Assembly (NCBI RefSeq): GCF_000025885.1
Contig: NC_014011.1
Coordinates: 1,550,001 to 1,614,000 of the forward strand
DNA from: Aminobacterium colombiense DSM 12261
GTDB taxonomy: Bacteria > Synergistota > Synergistia > Synergistales > Aminobacteriaceae
Direction of reading: 5' to 3'
Length of the DNA stretch: 64,000 bases
Under the pieces are notes generated by a model. That model made no database searches and was not told the origin of the DNA. It was given only the letters and a program-made list of their open reading frames with translations. Position numbers and translations under genes: made by a program. Positions 27,147 through 35,267 of the stretch are shown here, one piece after another; positions within the stretch are counted from its first letter, which is position 1; the number at the start of each line of letters is the position of its first letter.

Positions 27147-27992
27147 CTACTTTTTCAGCCCCGCTTCCAGAGCATTCTGAAGCAGCATCGCAATAGTGAG
27201 AGGGCCTACCCCGCCTGGTACTGGTGTAATCCAGGAGGCCACTTCAGCGACCCCTTCAAAGTCTACATCTCCCACAAGGCCATCTTCAAGGCGGTTAATA
27301 CCCACATCAATGACCACTGCCCCCTCTTTAACCATAGAAGCGGTGATCATGCGGGGACGTCCCACCGCTGCCACAACGATATCAGCCTGCCGTACGATAG
27401 CCGCAAGATCTTTTGTACGGCTGTGGCAGATGGTAACAGTAGCGTTGCGGTCAAGAAGAAGATGGGCAATAGGTTTACCTACAATGTTGCTTCTTCCTAC
27501 AACTACTGCGTGTTTGCCTTCGATGTCTATATTGTAGGCATCAAGGATGTACATAATTCCCTTAGGAGTGCAGGGATGTACTGCCGGCAGTCCTGTCACA
27601 AGATTTCCCATATTTACAGGATGGAATCCATCAACATCCTTAGAGGGAGCGATTGCCATGAGCACCTTGTCAGTATTAATTTGTTCTGGAAGAGGAAGCT
27701 GAACAAGAATTCCATCTATCGCCCTGTCATTATTCAAAGTGTCTATAAGCTTCAACAGTTCTTCTTCTGTTGTAGACGCAGGCAGTTTATGGAGAAAGGA
27801 GTTGAAACCCACTTCCTTGCATTTCTTTTCCTTTTGCCCAACGTAGACCTTTGATGCTGGGTTTTCACCAACAAGAACCACGGCAAGGCCCGGAACATGC
27901 TTTCCCTGGGCCTTTATTTCTTCCACTTCTTTTTTGATAGAAGCGACTACATCAGCTGCTACTTTCTTTCCATCCAATATATGAGCTTTCAT
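27147..27992 (-). CDS. folD: bifunctional methylenetetrahydrofolate dehydrogenase/methenyltetrahydrofolate cyclohydrolase
   Basis: FolD, 281 aa, interconverts 5,10-methylene-, methenyl- and 10-formyl-THF with NADP(H). Visible motifs: [14 protein letters not shown] with the catalytic lysine, [11 protein letters not shown], and near the C-terminus [18 protein letters not shown] and [14 protein letters not shown]. It follows fhs2 by about 20 nt in one operon. Together with fhs and fchA it gives a full set of C1-folate interconversions in the window. Confidence 0.97.
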   Translation of the reverse strand: MKAHILDGKKVAADVVASIKKEVEEIKAQGKHVPGLAVVLVGENPASKVYVGQKEKKCKEVGFNSFLHKLPASTTEEELLKLIDTLNNDRAIDGILVQLPLPEQINTDKVLMAIAPSKDVDGFHPVNMGNLVTGLPAVHPCTPKGIMYILDAYNIDIEGKHAVVVGRSNIVGKPIAHLLLDRNATVTICHSRTKDLAAIVRQADIVVAAVGRPRMITASMVKEGAVVIDVGINRLEDGLVGDVDFEGVAEVASWITPVPGGVGPLTIAMLLQNALEAGLKK

Positions 27993-28012
27993 TACAACAG
28001 ATCCTCCCTTGA

Positions 28013-29683
28013 CTAGAACAGTCCTGTAATATTGCCGTCGTCATCTACATCGATCTTCATTGCTGCAGGAACCTTGGGAAGACCGGGCATTGTCATTATT
28101 GATCCAGTTATGGGAACAATGAATCCCGCGCCTGCTGACAGCCTCACTTCACGAACCGTCAGTTCAAATCCTTCCGGACGCCCAATGAGGGCCGGATTAT
28201 CGGAAATGGATGCCTGGGTCTTACCCATGCATACCAACAGGTTATCCTTCCCCAGACGGTGGATCTCTTCAAGATCCTTCTCCGCCTGAGCCATATAGGC
28301 AACGCTCTTCGCACCGTAGATTTCTTTGGCTATCTTTTCTATCTTCTCCTTAGGGCTCAAGGAAGCATCATACAACTTGTGGAAGGTGTTGGGTTTCTCT
28401 ACCGCCTCAAGAACCCGTTCCGCAAGCTCAATGCCGCCTTCGCCACCCTTTGCCCAGACTTCAGACAATACCTGCTGAACACCTAACGCGACACAGTGTT
28501 CCTTTACAAGTTCCAATTCGGCCTCAGTATCGGTGGGGAAACGGTTAATGGCCACAACAACCGGAATTCCAAACCTCTTCATATTCTCTATATGTTTCTC
28601 AAGGTTCGGGATGCCCTTGGAGAGTGCCTCAAGGTTTTCCCCGGTAAGCTCGTTCTTCGCCACTCCGCCATGCATCTTCAGTGCACGGACTGTAGCCACA
28701 ATGACTACTGCCGATGGGGTAAGATTGCCTATGCGGCATTTTATATCAAAGAACTTCTCCGCGCCGAGGTCCGCGCCAAAACCTGCTTCCGTAATGAAGT
28801 AATCGGCAAGCTTAAGACCATACTTCGTCGCCTGAAGGCTGTTGCAGCCATGAGCGATATTGGCGAAAGGACCGCCATGAACAAAAGCCGGAACATGCTC
28901 CAGGGTCTGGACAAGGTTTGGCTTCAATGCGTCTTTCAATAACGCCGCCATAGAACCATGGGCGTTCAGATCTCCTGCCGTTACAACCGTCCCATTATAA
29001 GTATAGCCCACAACAATTTTGGATAGGCGCTCTTTCAACTCTTTGATGTTTGCCGAAAGACATAGAATGGCCATAACTTCCGATGCCACTGTGATATCAA
29101 ACCCTGACTCCCGAGGCACACCGTCAGCTTTGCCTCCCAGGCCAACGATAACGTGACGGAGGGCTCGTTCGTTCAGATCCACAACTCGGCGGAAAACAAC
29201 ACGGCGAGGATCGATATTCAATGGGTTCCCCTGATGGAGATGGTTGTCGATCAGGGCGGAAAGCAAGTTATGAGCAGATGTTATGGCGTGAAGATCACCT
29301 GTGAAATGAAGGTTGATATCTTCCATGGGAACAACCTGAGAGTAACCTCCTCCAGCAGCTCCGCCTTTCACCCCAAAACTCGGGCCCAGCGAGGGCTCTC
29401 TTAGCGCTATGCATACCCTTTTACCTAACTTCGCCAATCCCTGGCCAAGGCCAACCGTTGTGGTTGTCTTGCCTTCTCCAGCTGGCGTTGGCGTGATGGC
29501 CGTCACCAATACAAGCTTGCCGTCGGGGCGATCCTTGATCCTGTTCCAAAGACCATAAGTCACCTTCGCCTTGTATTTTCCATAATACTCAAGCTCATCT
29601 TCATTGATTCCCAGCTGCGCAGCCACCTCTACAATTGGCTTCAACTCGGCATTTTGCGCTATCTCAATATCACTCAGCATCAT
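28013..29683 (-). CDS. fhs: formate--tetrahydrofolate ligase (copy 2)
   Basis: Second formyl-THF synthetase (about 556 aa), nearly the same length as copy 1 at 17786-19456 and about nine-tenths identical at the protein level by eye. All ATP- and THF-binding blocks are intact ([30 protein letters not shown]). Even the leader around the start codon is shared (GAGGAGGTA...ATGATGCTGAG). Differences cluster outside the active site, for example around residues 195-260 and 390-470. Pairing with folD suggests the biosynthetic/C1-interconversion role, while copy 1 belongs to the formimino pathway. The start is ATG 29683; an ATG at 29692 is too close to AGGAGG. Confidence 0.97.
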   Translation of the reverse strand: MMLSDIEIAQNAELKPIVEVAAQLGINEDELEYYGKYKAKVTYGLWNRIKDRPDGKLVLVTAITPTPAGEGKTTTTVGLGQGLAKLGKRVCIALREPSLGPSFGVKGGAAGGGYSQVVPMEDINLHFTGDLHAITSAHNLLSALIDNHLHQGNPLNIDPRRVVFRRVVDLNERALRHVIVGLGGKADGVPRESGFDITVASEVMAILCLSANIKELKERLSKIVVGYTYNGTVVTAGDLNAHGSMAALLKDALKPNLVQTLEHVPAFVHGGPFANIAHGCNSLQATKYGLKLADYFITEAGFGADLGAEKFFDIKCRIGNLTPSAVVIVATVRALKMHGGVAKNELTGENLEALSKGIPNLEKHIENMKRFGIPVVVAINRFPTDTEAELELVKEHCVALGVQQVLSEVWAKGGEGGIELAERVLEAVEKPNTFHKLYDASLSPKEKIEKIAKEIYGAKSVAYMAQAEKDLEEIHRLGKDNLLVCMGKTQASISDNPALIGRPEGFELTVREVRLSAGAGFIVPITGSIMTMPGLPKVPAAMKIDVDDDGNITGLF

Positions 29684-29786
29684 TCGTAGCATTACCTCCT
29701 CTACTCACCGTATGCAAGATCATCAGCAATACAGCAATGAATAGATATATTTGATGCTTTTTGATCCCCATCGTATTGTACTCATT

Positions 29787-29819
29787 TAAAAAAAAAGAGG
29801 CAAGCTGTGTTTTGCCTCT
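29787..29819 (-). terminator. intrinsic terminator of archease-rtcB
   Basis: An 8-bp stem (AGAGGCAA / TTGCCTCT) followed on the minus strand by eight or more T residues. It lies just after the rtcB stop and before fhs2. Confidence 0.88.
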
Positions 29820-29836
29820 CCATTAAGCAACTGTTA

Positions 29837-31231
29837 CTACCCCTTTATCACCGCCACTGGCTTTAATTTTGCCACTTTAAGGCTTAATTGAGCCTGATGA
29901 ACAACTTCTACTACTGCAGAAATATCTTTGTAAGCTTCCGGCATCTCTTCTCCCAAGGTACGGAAACTATCTGCCTTTACTGTTACTCCCCGGTCAGCCA
30001 TCTCTCGAACCAGGTTTTGTCCTCTCGTTCGTTTTACAGCTTCATTTCTGCTCAATACGCGTCCCGCGCCATGGCAAGTTGAAGCAAAACTTTCCATTTC
30101 TGCTTTTTTTGTCCCCACCAGAACGTAGCTTGCCGTTCCCATGCTGCCTGGAATGAGCACAGGCTGACCTTCGAAAGCTCGGGTTGCCCCTTTACGATGG
30201 ACACAAACCTCACGTTTGCGCCCTTCCCATATATGTTTTTCTATATGGGCCATGTTATGGCTTACGTCATAGACAGGGAAAAGAGGCTTTCCTGGGAAAA
30301 ACTGGGCGAAGACATCCCGTACAACTGACCCTATTATTTGTCGATTCGCCATGGCAAAATTAGCGGCAGCCTTCATCGATCCAATATACTGCTGTCCTTC
30401 TTCCGATTGTATAGGAGCACAGCAAAGCTGACGATCCGGAACATCAATCTTATATTTTGCCATGGCTCGCCGCATGACCTTTAAATAGTCATCGCAAACC
30501 TGATGCCCCAAGCCGCGGCTGCCGCAATGGATCATCACAGTTATGCTTCCCGACTCAAGGTTCATTTGAGAAGCAGCTGCCTTATCAAAAATTTCATCCA
30601 CAACTTGTATCTCAAGAAAATGGTTGCCTGAGCCCAGGGTTCCCAGCTGATTCTTTCCCCGCTCCTTTGCCCTGCTAGAAACAAATTCGCATAGAGCTCC
30701 GTCAAGACAGCCTCCCTCTTCCGTGCGGTCCAGGTCGTCCTGCATTCCCATACCTTCTTTTACCGCCCAGCGAGCCCCCTTGCGGAGGACATCGTCAAGA
30801 TCCTTAAGGGAAAGTCTTATTGCGCTCGAAGATCCCACTCCACTCGGTACTGCTGAAAAAAGAGCTGTTGTTAGAGCGTCTAAAACGGGCTTAATATCTG
30901 CAAGCTTTATATATGAAGAAAGCAAACGCACACCACAGGAAATATCGTACCCCACTCCCCCTGGGGAGATAATTCCTTCATTCACGTCAAAAGCAGCTAC
31001 TCCTCCAATGGGGAAGCCATACCCCCAATGGATGTCTGGCATGGCGTAGCTATACCCTACAATGCCAGGAAGGCAGGCCACATGGGCAACCTGCTCAAGA
31101 GCACTATCCTGTTCCAGCATGGTTTCTATATAGTGATCTGCGTAGATCAACCCAGGTACGGCCATGCCCGGGAAAGCCTCTTTTTCTAGTAACAAACGAA
31201 CATTATCCATCCTCTTCAATAGATTTTTCAT
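29837..31231 (-). CDS. rtcB: RtcB family RNA ligase
   Basis: GTP- and Mn2+-dependent ligase that joins 2',3'-cyclic phosphate or 3'-phosphate RNA ends to 5'-OH ends. The 464-aa product shows MPDIHWGYGFPIGGVAAFD, GGVGYDISCGVRLL (metal-binding Cys), GTLGSGNHFLEIQ, HCGSRGLGHQ and CVHRKGATRAF, whose His is the expected guanylylation site. The ATG at 31231 has GAGAGGTGAG upstream; another ATG at 31246 abuts the archease stop. It is coupled to archease, its known activating partner. The role in bacteria is RNA repair. Confidence 0.95.
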   Translation of the reverse strand: MKNLLKRMDNVRLLLEKEAFPGMAVPGLIYADHYIETMLEQDSALEQVAHVACLPGIVGYSYAMPDIHWGYGFPIGGVAAFDVNEGIISPGGVGYDISCGVRLLSSYIKLADIKPVLDALTTALFSAVPSGVGSSSAIRLSLKDLDDVLRKGARWAVKEGMGMQDDLDRTEEGGCLDGALCEFVSSRAKERGKNQLGTLGSGNHFLEIQVVDEIFDKAAASQMNLESGSITVMIHCGSRGLGHQVCDDYLKVMRRAMAKYKIDVPDRQLCCAPIQSEEGQQYIGSMKAAANFAMANRQIIGSVVRDVFAQFFPGKPLFPVYDVSHNMAHIEKHIWEGRKREVCVHRKGATRAFEGQPVLIPGSMGTASYVLVGTKKAEMESFASTCHGAGRVLSRNEAVKRTRGQNLVREMADRGVTVKADSFRTLGEEMPEAYKDISAVVEVVHQAQLSLKVAKLKPVAVIKG

Positions 31232-31246
31232 TCTCTCACCTCTCAT

Positions 31247-31660
31247 TCAGACATCCAGGAAAATTCTAAGGAAAGGCCTGGGTTCTCCTCGAATGACCAG
31301 TCCTCCATAGGTCGCGGCTTTGATCGGCAGCTGTATCTGGCGATATACGGCAAAAAGACCGTCAGCCTCAAGATGCCAGGAACCTCTTTTCACATTGACA
31401 TGGAGAGGGATGAAGAGCACGTTTTTGCTTTCCCAAATATAAATAAGCTCGTTTAGCCACGATACCATGAGCTCTTCCAGATCGATACCATCGATCATAA
31501 TCGTTTCATGGCTCCCATGGCGAATGCCCCTTAAAACAGATATATCTCCATAGCAGACTCCGTATAAAGCAAAGGCAGCCTCTATAAAGAGGTCGTTAAG
31601 AGACTGAGTTTCCACTTCAAAACCTACGTCTGCCGTATGTTCTATCTCTTTCCAAGCCAT
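31247..31660 (-). CDS. archease
   Basis: A 137-aa archease, the chaperone-like activator that lets RtcB perform multiple turnovers and accelerates its guanylylation. The N-terminal EHTADVGFEV motif contains the conserved metal-binding Asp; the typical C-terminal RIFLDV is present. The ATG at 31660 has AGGAGG 10 nt upstream. The stop lies directly next to the rtcB start, so the two are co-translated. Confidence 0.93.
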   Translation of the reverse strand: MAWKEIEHTADVGFEVETQSLNDLFIEAAFALYGVCYGDISVLRGIRHGSHETIMIDGIDLEELMVSWLNELIYIWESKNVLFIPLHVNVKRGSWHLEADGLFAVYRQIQLPIKAATYGGLVIRGEPRPFLRIFLDV

Positions 31661-31839
31661 GTACCACGCGCCTCCTCGACAGAAGTAATAAAAAAGGGCG
31701 ACTTTAAGGGCCGCCCATAAAATTCCGCGAAAAATAAAATCTTCCACATCGATCATCCGCCGTGAATAACTATATTATATCAGGATTTGTGCGATCTTTT
31801 TTTAAAAACAAATGAGGGGGCTTAGTGTTGATGGCTTTT

Positions 31840-32961
31840 TTACCCTAAAAGGGCAAGGAGAAGCCCTCCCGCAAGTACTGACCCAATCTGTCCCGAAACA
31901 TTCGCCGCCACAGCCGGCATAAGAATAAAGACATTCTTGTCTTCATTATAGGCCATCCTCTGAGCCACCCGCGCTGCCATAGGGAAGGCGGAAATGCCTG
32001 CCGCCCCGATCATAGGGTTGATCTTTCGAGAAAGGAAGCGGTTCATGAAGCGCGCGGACAGCACTCCTACGGCTGTATCAAGGATAAAGGCAACGAGTCC
32101 CATGGCAAGGATGGCAAGGGTTGAAGGCTGCAAAAAACGGTCGGCAGTCAGAGTAGCGGAAATACCCAGGCCGAGAAGGATTGTTACAATGTTAGCCAGT
32201 TCGTTTTGAGCTCCCTTGGCGAGACGGTCAACGACCCCGCTTTCCCGAAGAAGATTGCCAAACATAAGGAAGCCAATGAGGGAAACAGAGGCTGGAGCTA
32301 ATATTCCTGCCCCAAGAGTAACAGCAAGAGGGAAGAGCACTTTCACTGTTTTTGAAACGGGTTTTTCTGTGTAGGTCATAGGAATGCGGCGTTCTTCTGA
32401 TGTTGTAAGCAGCTTGATGACTGGAGGCTGAATAAGAGGGACAAGAGCCATATACGAATATGCCGCCACAGAAATTGGGCCAAGGAGATGGGGAGCGAAA
32501 CGGGATGAAACATAGATAGAAGTGGGACCATCAGCAGCGCCTATAATTCCTATGGAAGCCGCTTCGTTCAAATTGAACCCGAAAAGCAGAGCTAATCCCA
32601 TGGTCAAGAAAATCCCTGCCTGGGCTGTGAAACCAAAAAGAGCCGTAAGTGGGGACTGGAAAAGGGGGGTAAAGTCGATCATGGCCCCTACTGCTATAAA
32701 AATGAGAAGGGGAAAAAGTTCGGTAGAAATTCCTATATCAAAGAGCAATGACAACGCTCCAGGATGAGAAACCCCTGCAACAATTTGTGTCAGAGCCGAT
32801 GTAAGAGGGATGTTTACAAGGATAGTTCCAAAACCCATGGGAAGAAGTAAGGCTGGCTCATACTCTTTCACCACTGCCAGATAGATAAGCAATAATCCCA
32901 AGCTTATCATGACCCCTTGCTGAATTGTTATCGACGCAATGCCTTCGAAAATAAATCCCAA
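31840..32961 (-). CDS. sodium ion-translocating decarboxylase beta subunit (stand-alone)
   Basis: A 373-aa polytopic membrane protein of the OadB/GcdB/MmdB family, the beta subunit that couples carboxybiotin decarboxylation to Na+ export. Family blocks: LLLPMGFGTILVNIP, GAADGPTSIYVSSRFAP with the membrane-embedded Asp that binds Na+, and the C-terminal NPMIGAAGISAFPMAARV. No biotin carrier, carboxyltransferase or gamma subunit lies next to it: it is a single-gene unit under a probable yybP-ykoY riboswitch. It could serve a complex encoded elsewhere, or act as an independent cation transporter. Confidence 0.9.
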   Translation of the reverse strand: MGFIFEGIASITIQQGVMISLGLLLIYLAVVKEYEPALLLPMGFGTILVNIPLTSALTQIVAGVSHPGALSLLFDIGISTELFPLLIFIAVGAMIDFTPLFQSPLTALFGFTAQAGIFLTMGLALLFGFNLNEAASIGIIGAADGPTSIYVSSRFAPHLLGPISVAAYSYMALVPLIQPPVIKLLTTSEERRIPMTYTEKPVSKTVKVLFPLAVTLGAGILAPASVSLIGFLMFGNLLRESGVVDRLAKGAQNELANIVTILLGLGISATLTADRFLQPSTLAILAMGLVAFILDTAVGVLSARFMNRFLSRKINPMIGAAGISAFPMAARVAQRMAYNEDKNVFILMPAVAANVSGQIGSVLAGGLLLALLG

Positions 32962-33003
32962 CCAAGTTCACTCTCCTGTCTTCGTCTTCTTAAATAATAG
33001 CCA

Positions 33004-33046
33004 TAAAAAAAGACCTTCAGCATGACTTTCGCCACACCAAAGGTCT
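33004..33046 (-). terminator. riboswitch expression-platform terminator
   Basis: On the minus strand, AGACCTT at the 3' edge of the aptamer pairs with AAGGTCT downstream, followed by a run of six T. The AGACCTT strand also belongs to the aptamer's closing P1 stem, so ligand binding and termination exclude each other. This is how yybP-ykoY elements switch. Confidence 0.82.
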
Positions 33047-33128
33047 CGCTTATTGGCCTTCACCAACGACAGGACCAGGCTGTAAAGCCATGATGTTGAT
33101 CCTGCCCTCGCAAGCTACTCCCCTTCAG
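33039..33128 (-). promoter_or_regulatory. yybP-ykoY (Mn2+) riboswitch candidate
   Basis: The minus-strand RNA reads AAGGGGAGTAGC at the 5' side and GCGAGACCTTT at the 3' side, the conserved strands that close the yybP-ykoY aptamer. Between them are a GGCTTTACAGCC hairpin, flanked by CAGGATCAACATCA and TGGTCCTG, and a second GGTGAAGGCC hairpin, giving the two stacked legs expected for this class. An antiterminator/terminator switch follows. The gene controlled is the decarboxylase beta subunit 40 nt further on. Known elements respond to Mn2+ and commonly turn on metal exporters. Confidence 0.82.
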
Positions 33129-33150
33129 GATGTAGTATATACTGGAAGAT

Positions 33151-33178
33151 ATTCTATCTAACCCCTATACTTTGTCAA
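33151..33178 (-). promoter_or_regulatory. promoter of the riboswitch transcript
   Basis: On the minus strand TTGACA (33178-33173) and TAGAAT (33156-33151) are separated by 16 nt. Transcription would begin about 15 nt before the aptamer. Confidence 0.75.
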
Positions 33179-33206
33179 TGGAGAAAGATCTATAGGGGGA
33201 AAAAAT

Positions 33207-34340
33207 ATGGTTACTATTACGCTTATGAAGCAAAACACCTATGAAGAAACATCGTTGCGACAGAAGATAGAGGATATTTTTCAGTTCCATTTTGATAAGG
33301 GAAATCCCATCCGCCCAGGTGATATTATTCTATTAAAACCCAACCTTCTTTCTGCTTCTTCCCCTGAAAAGAGAATTACTACAGACCCCGCAATTGTGAA
33401 AACGGCGGCAAAGGCTGTTCTCGACAGGTTAGGCAAGCCTGTCATAGGAGATAGTCCCGGGCTTGACCGTTTTCCTTCCGTAGCAGAGAAAACCGGCATG
33501 AAAGCTGTGGCCGATGAGCTTGGCATTCCTATAGTAGAACTGACAGATCCCATACCCGCACCTGTTTCTTCCTCTGCCCGTTTCCACCGTATTGATCTGG
33601 CGCGGCTTGCATTAGAAGCAGACCTTATTATTAATCTGCCTAAACTTAAGACCCACGCTCAAATGCTTCTCACTTTAGGGGTAAAAAATCTATTCGGCAC
33701 AGTTGTAGGTCAGCAGAAAGCTTCATGGCATTACAATGTCGGACTTAATCGAGACCTTTTTGCTGAACTTCATCTTGACATCTATCAGGCCCTCCCTTCC
33801 TCCTTTACAATTCTTGACGGCATCTGGTGCATGGAAGGGCATGGGCCAGGGAACGGAACCCCACGGTTTTTAGGTCTTCTCGCAGCATCAGAAGATGCAG
33901 TTAATCTCGATATTGCAATTAGCCGCATTCTTCACGCAACTCCCGAATCCTTTCCCTTATACAGAGCCGCAGAGCGGAGAAACCTTATTGTCAGCAGCCC
34001 CTGTATCTTTTTTACCCACGATACGCCAGAATCCTTTGCCTTTAATGATTTTGATATACCTCATCTTGACTCTCTTCACCTGATCCCGGCTTTTCTTGAT
34101 ATTTTCTCGAAACGCTTTCTTGTTTCTCGACCGGTTCAAAATCCCGACCTGTGCATTCGATGCCGAAAATGTGAAGAAATTTGTGCCGCCCATGCCGTCA
34201 TTCTGGATTCGAACGGGAAACTCCATTTTAATTACAACAAATGCATTCGCTGTTTCTGCTGCCAGGAAGTATGCCCTAATAACGCCATAGAATTTCAAAA
34301 AGGGGCCCTTCTTAAATTGATGGATAGTTTTAAAAAATAG
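33207..34340 (+). CDS. DUF362 domain protein with C-terminal 2x[4Fe-4S] ferredoxin domain
   Basis: A 377-aa protein: DUF362 domain at about 35-235 (GDIILLKPNLL, VIGDSPG, NLPKLKTHAQMLLTLGVKNLFG), followed by a ferredoxin domain with CIRCRKCEEICAAHA and CIRCFCCQEVCPNNA near residues 315-360. Such proteins are widespread in anaerobes and are thought to be iron-sulfur or electron-transfer proteins of unknown partner. It is preceded by AGGGGG seven bases before the ATG and stands alone on the plus strand, divergent from the riboswitch-controlled gene. Confidence 0.88.
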   Translation: MVTITLMKQNTYEETSLRQKIEDIFQFHFDKGNPIRPGDIILLKPNLLSASSPEKRITTDPAIVKTAAKAVLDRLGKPVIGDSPGLDRFPSVAEKTGMKAVADELGIPIVELTDPIPAPVSSSARFHRIDLARLALEADLIINLPKLKTHAQMLLTLGVKNLFGTVVGQQKASWHYNVGLNRDLFAELHLDIYQALPSSFTILDGIWCMEGHGPGNGTPRFLGLLAASEDAVNLDIAISRILHATPESFPLYRAAERRNLIVSSPCIFFTHDTPESFAFNDFDIPHLDSLHLIPAFLDIFSKRFLVSRPVQNPDLCIRCRKCEEICAAHAVILDSNGKLHFNYNKCIRCFCCQEVCPNNAIEFQKGALLKLMDSFKK

Positions 34341-34368
34341 TGTCTTAAGTCTCTATAGGTTACAAAAA

Positions 34369-34401
34369 AGCAGCTCCAGACATTGAAATGCTGGGGCTGC
34401 T
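34369..34401. terminator. bidirectional terminator between convergent genes
   Basis: An 11-bp stem (AGCAGCTCCAG / CTGGGGCTGCT, one G-T wobble) with an 11-nt loop. The plus side continues CTCTTTCTT and the minus side CTTTTTTG, so it can stop both the DUF362 transcript and the hydrogenase operon. Confidence 0.8.
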
Positions 34402-34429
34402 CTCTTTCTTCCCCGGTAATTAGCCCGAT

Positions 34430-34714
34430 CTAATGATGGTGGTGATGATGTTCTACGCTCTCTTCTGAGAAAAGGTTTTCTTCCAGTTCTTCCAGAGCTT
34501 TCCATAAGTCTCTTAAAGCTGTTTTTTTTGATTCGATAGCATGGACAAAAGCATGTTTTGCCTCATGCCCTGATACGGCGTGCCAACGGGCCACAAGACT
34601 TGTCATTCCTTCTAATTCTTCACAGATGGTCTCCCTAAGAAGCTCTGCTTCTTCTAATGGACCATGTACATGAAGATGTTCTTCTGATGATTGCGGGGTT
34701 ATTACTTTACACAT
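34430..34714 (-). CDS. small histidine-rich protein of the hydrogenase operon, natural His6 C-terminus
   Basis: A 94-aa protein that I do not recognise. It holds 13 histidines: an HxHxH near the N-terminus (residues 13-17), four more in the middle and six consecutive at the very end. Codons of the tail alternate CAT and CAC, so it is not a vector tag. The C-terminal third is Glu/Leu-rich and likely helical. The ATG at 34714 has GGGAGG upstream and overlaps the end of the maturation protease gene. Its position as last gene of a [NiFe] hydrogenase operon suggests Ni2+ binding or storage for maturation (inferred). Confidence 0.75.
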   Translation of the reverse strand: MCKVITPQSSEEHLHVHGPLEEAELLRETICEELEGMTSLVARWHAVSGHEAKHAFVHAIESKKTALRDLWKALEELEENLFSEESVEHHHHHH

Positions 34715-35175
34715 GATGAGCCTCCCTTTCTTTGCTTCCACCATTTTTTAAAAGCTTCTTCAGCTTTGTGAGCATTTAGAGAACATTGTTCTGTAAGGGT
34801 TTCTGAGAAATCAAAAGAATACCCTGATATTGACAGAAGCCATGCTTCAGGTTTTGGTATCTCAAGGCGATCCATAAGGGATAGCAGCCAGGCCGGTCCC
34901 ATGGAGTGTATATTCAATCCTTCGAGGGCTGCGTCAGATAAAACGTTTTCCAGCATATACCCTTCAGGAAGTTCTCTCATATCAGCGTCTATAAAAAGGG
35001 CAATCTCAGCGCCTTCAAGGTCATAGGCCAATTCTGGAAGAAGTTGCTGGCCTATCCACAGGTTAACCTCAAATCCTTCTTCTTCAAGCCATTCTGCAAT
35101 TTGGGGGGCAAGTTGCAACCCGACACTATCATCTTCACGAAAAGGATTTCCAAATCCTGCGATGAATACCTTCAT
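34702..35175 (-). CDS. hydrogenase maturation protease
   Basis: A 157-aa HycI/HyaD-family endopeptidase that removes the C-terminal extension of a [NiFe] hydrogenase large subunit after Ni insertion. The N-terminus FIAGFGNPFREDDSVGL carries the conserved nickel-sensing acidic residue (GNPFREDD), and FIDADMRELP the second one. It follows hydL by about 90 nt and overlaps the His-rich gene by 13 nt. Its substrate is most likely HydL, whose tail after the DPCLSCSTH motif is 25 residues. Confidence 0.92.
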   Translation of the reverse strand: MKVFIAGFGNPFREDDSVGLQLAPQIAEWLEEEGFEVNLWIGQQLLPELAYDLEGAEIALFIDADMRELPEGYMLENVLSDAALEGLNIHSMGPAWLLSLMDRLEIPKPEAWLLSISGYSFDFSETLTEQCSLNAHKAEEAFKKWWKQRKGGSSCVK

Positions 35176-35267
35176 TCTTAACTCCTTTGTTTGAAAAAAC
35201 AGCAGGGCCAGAAGAAGTCCCCAGCCCCGCTGTCATCCCCTTTAGGTTACGAGATAGGCTTCTTCTC

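Noticed and set aside
27132-27854. A 240-codon plus-strand ORF opposite folD
   Set aside because: Antisense to intact folD with no recognisable domain.
17786-29683. The two fhs genes as an assembly duplication
   Set aside because: They differ at roughly one residue in ten and at many synonymous positions, and have different flanking genes.
29684-29786. A tetrahydrofolate riboswitch before fhs2
   Set aside because: The leader is about 100 nt and shows no structure resembling the known THF aptamer.
34430-34450. The terminal His6 as a cloning-vector tag
   Set aside because: Codons are mixed CAT/CAC, the gene overlaps its upstream neighbour, and the flanking sequence is continuous chromosome with a terminator.
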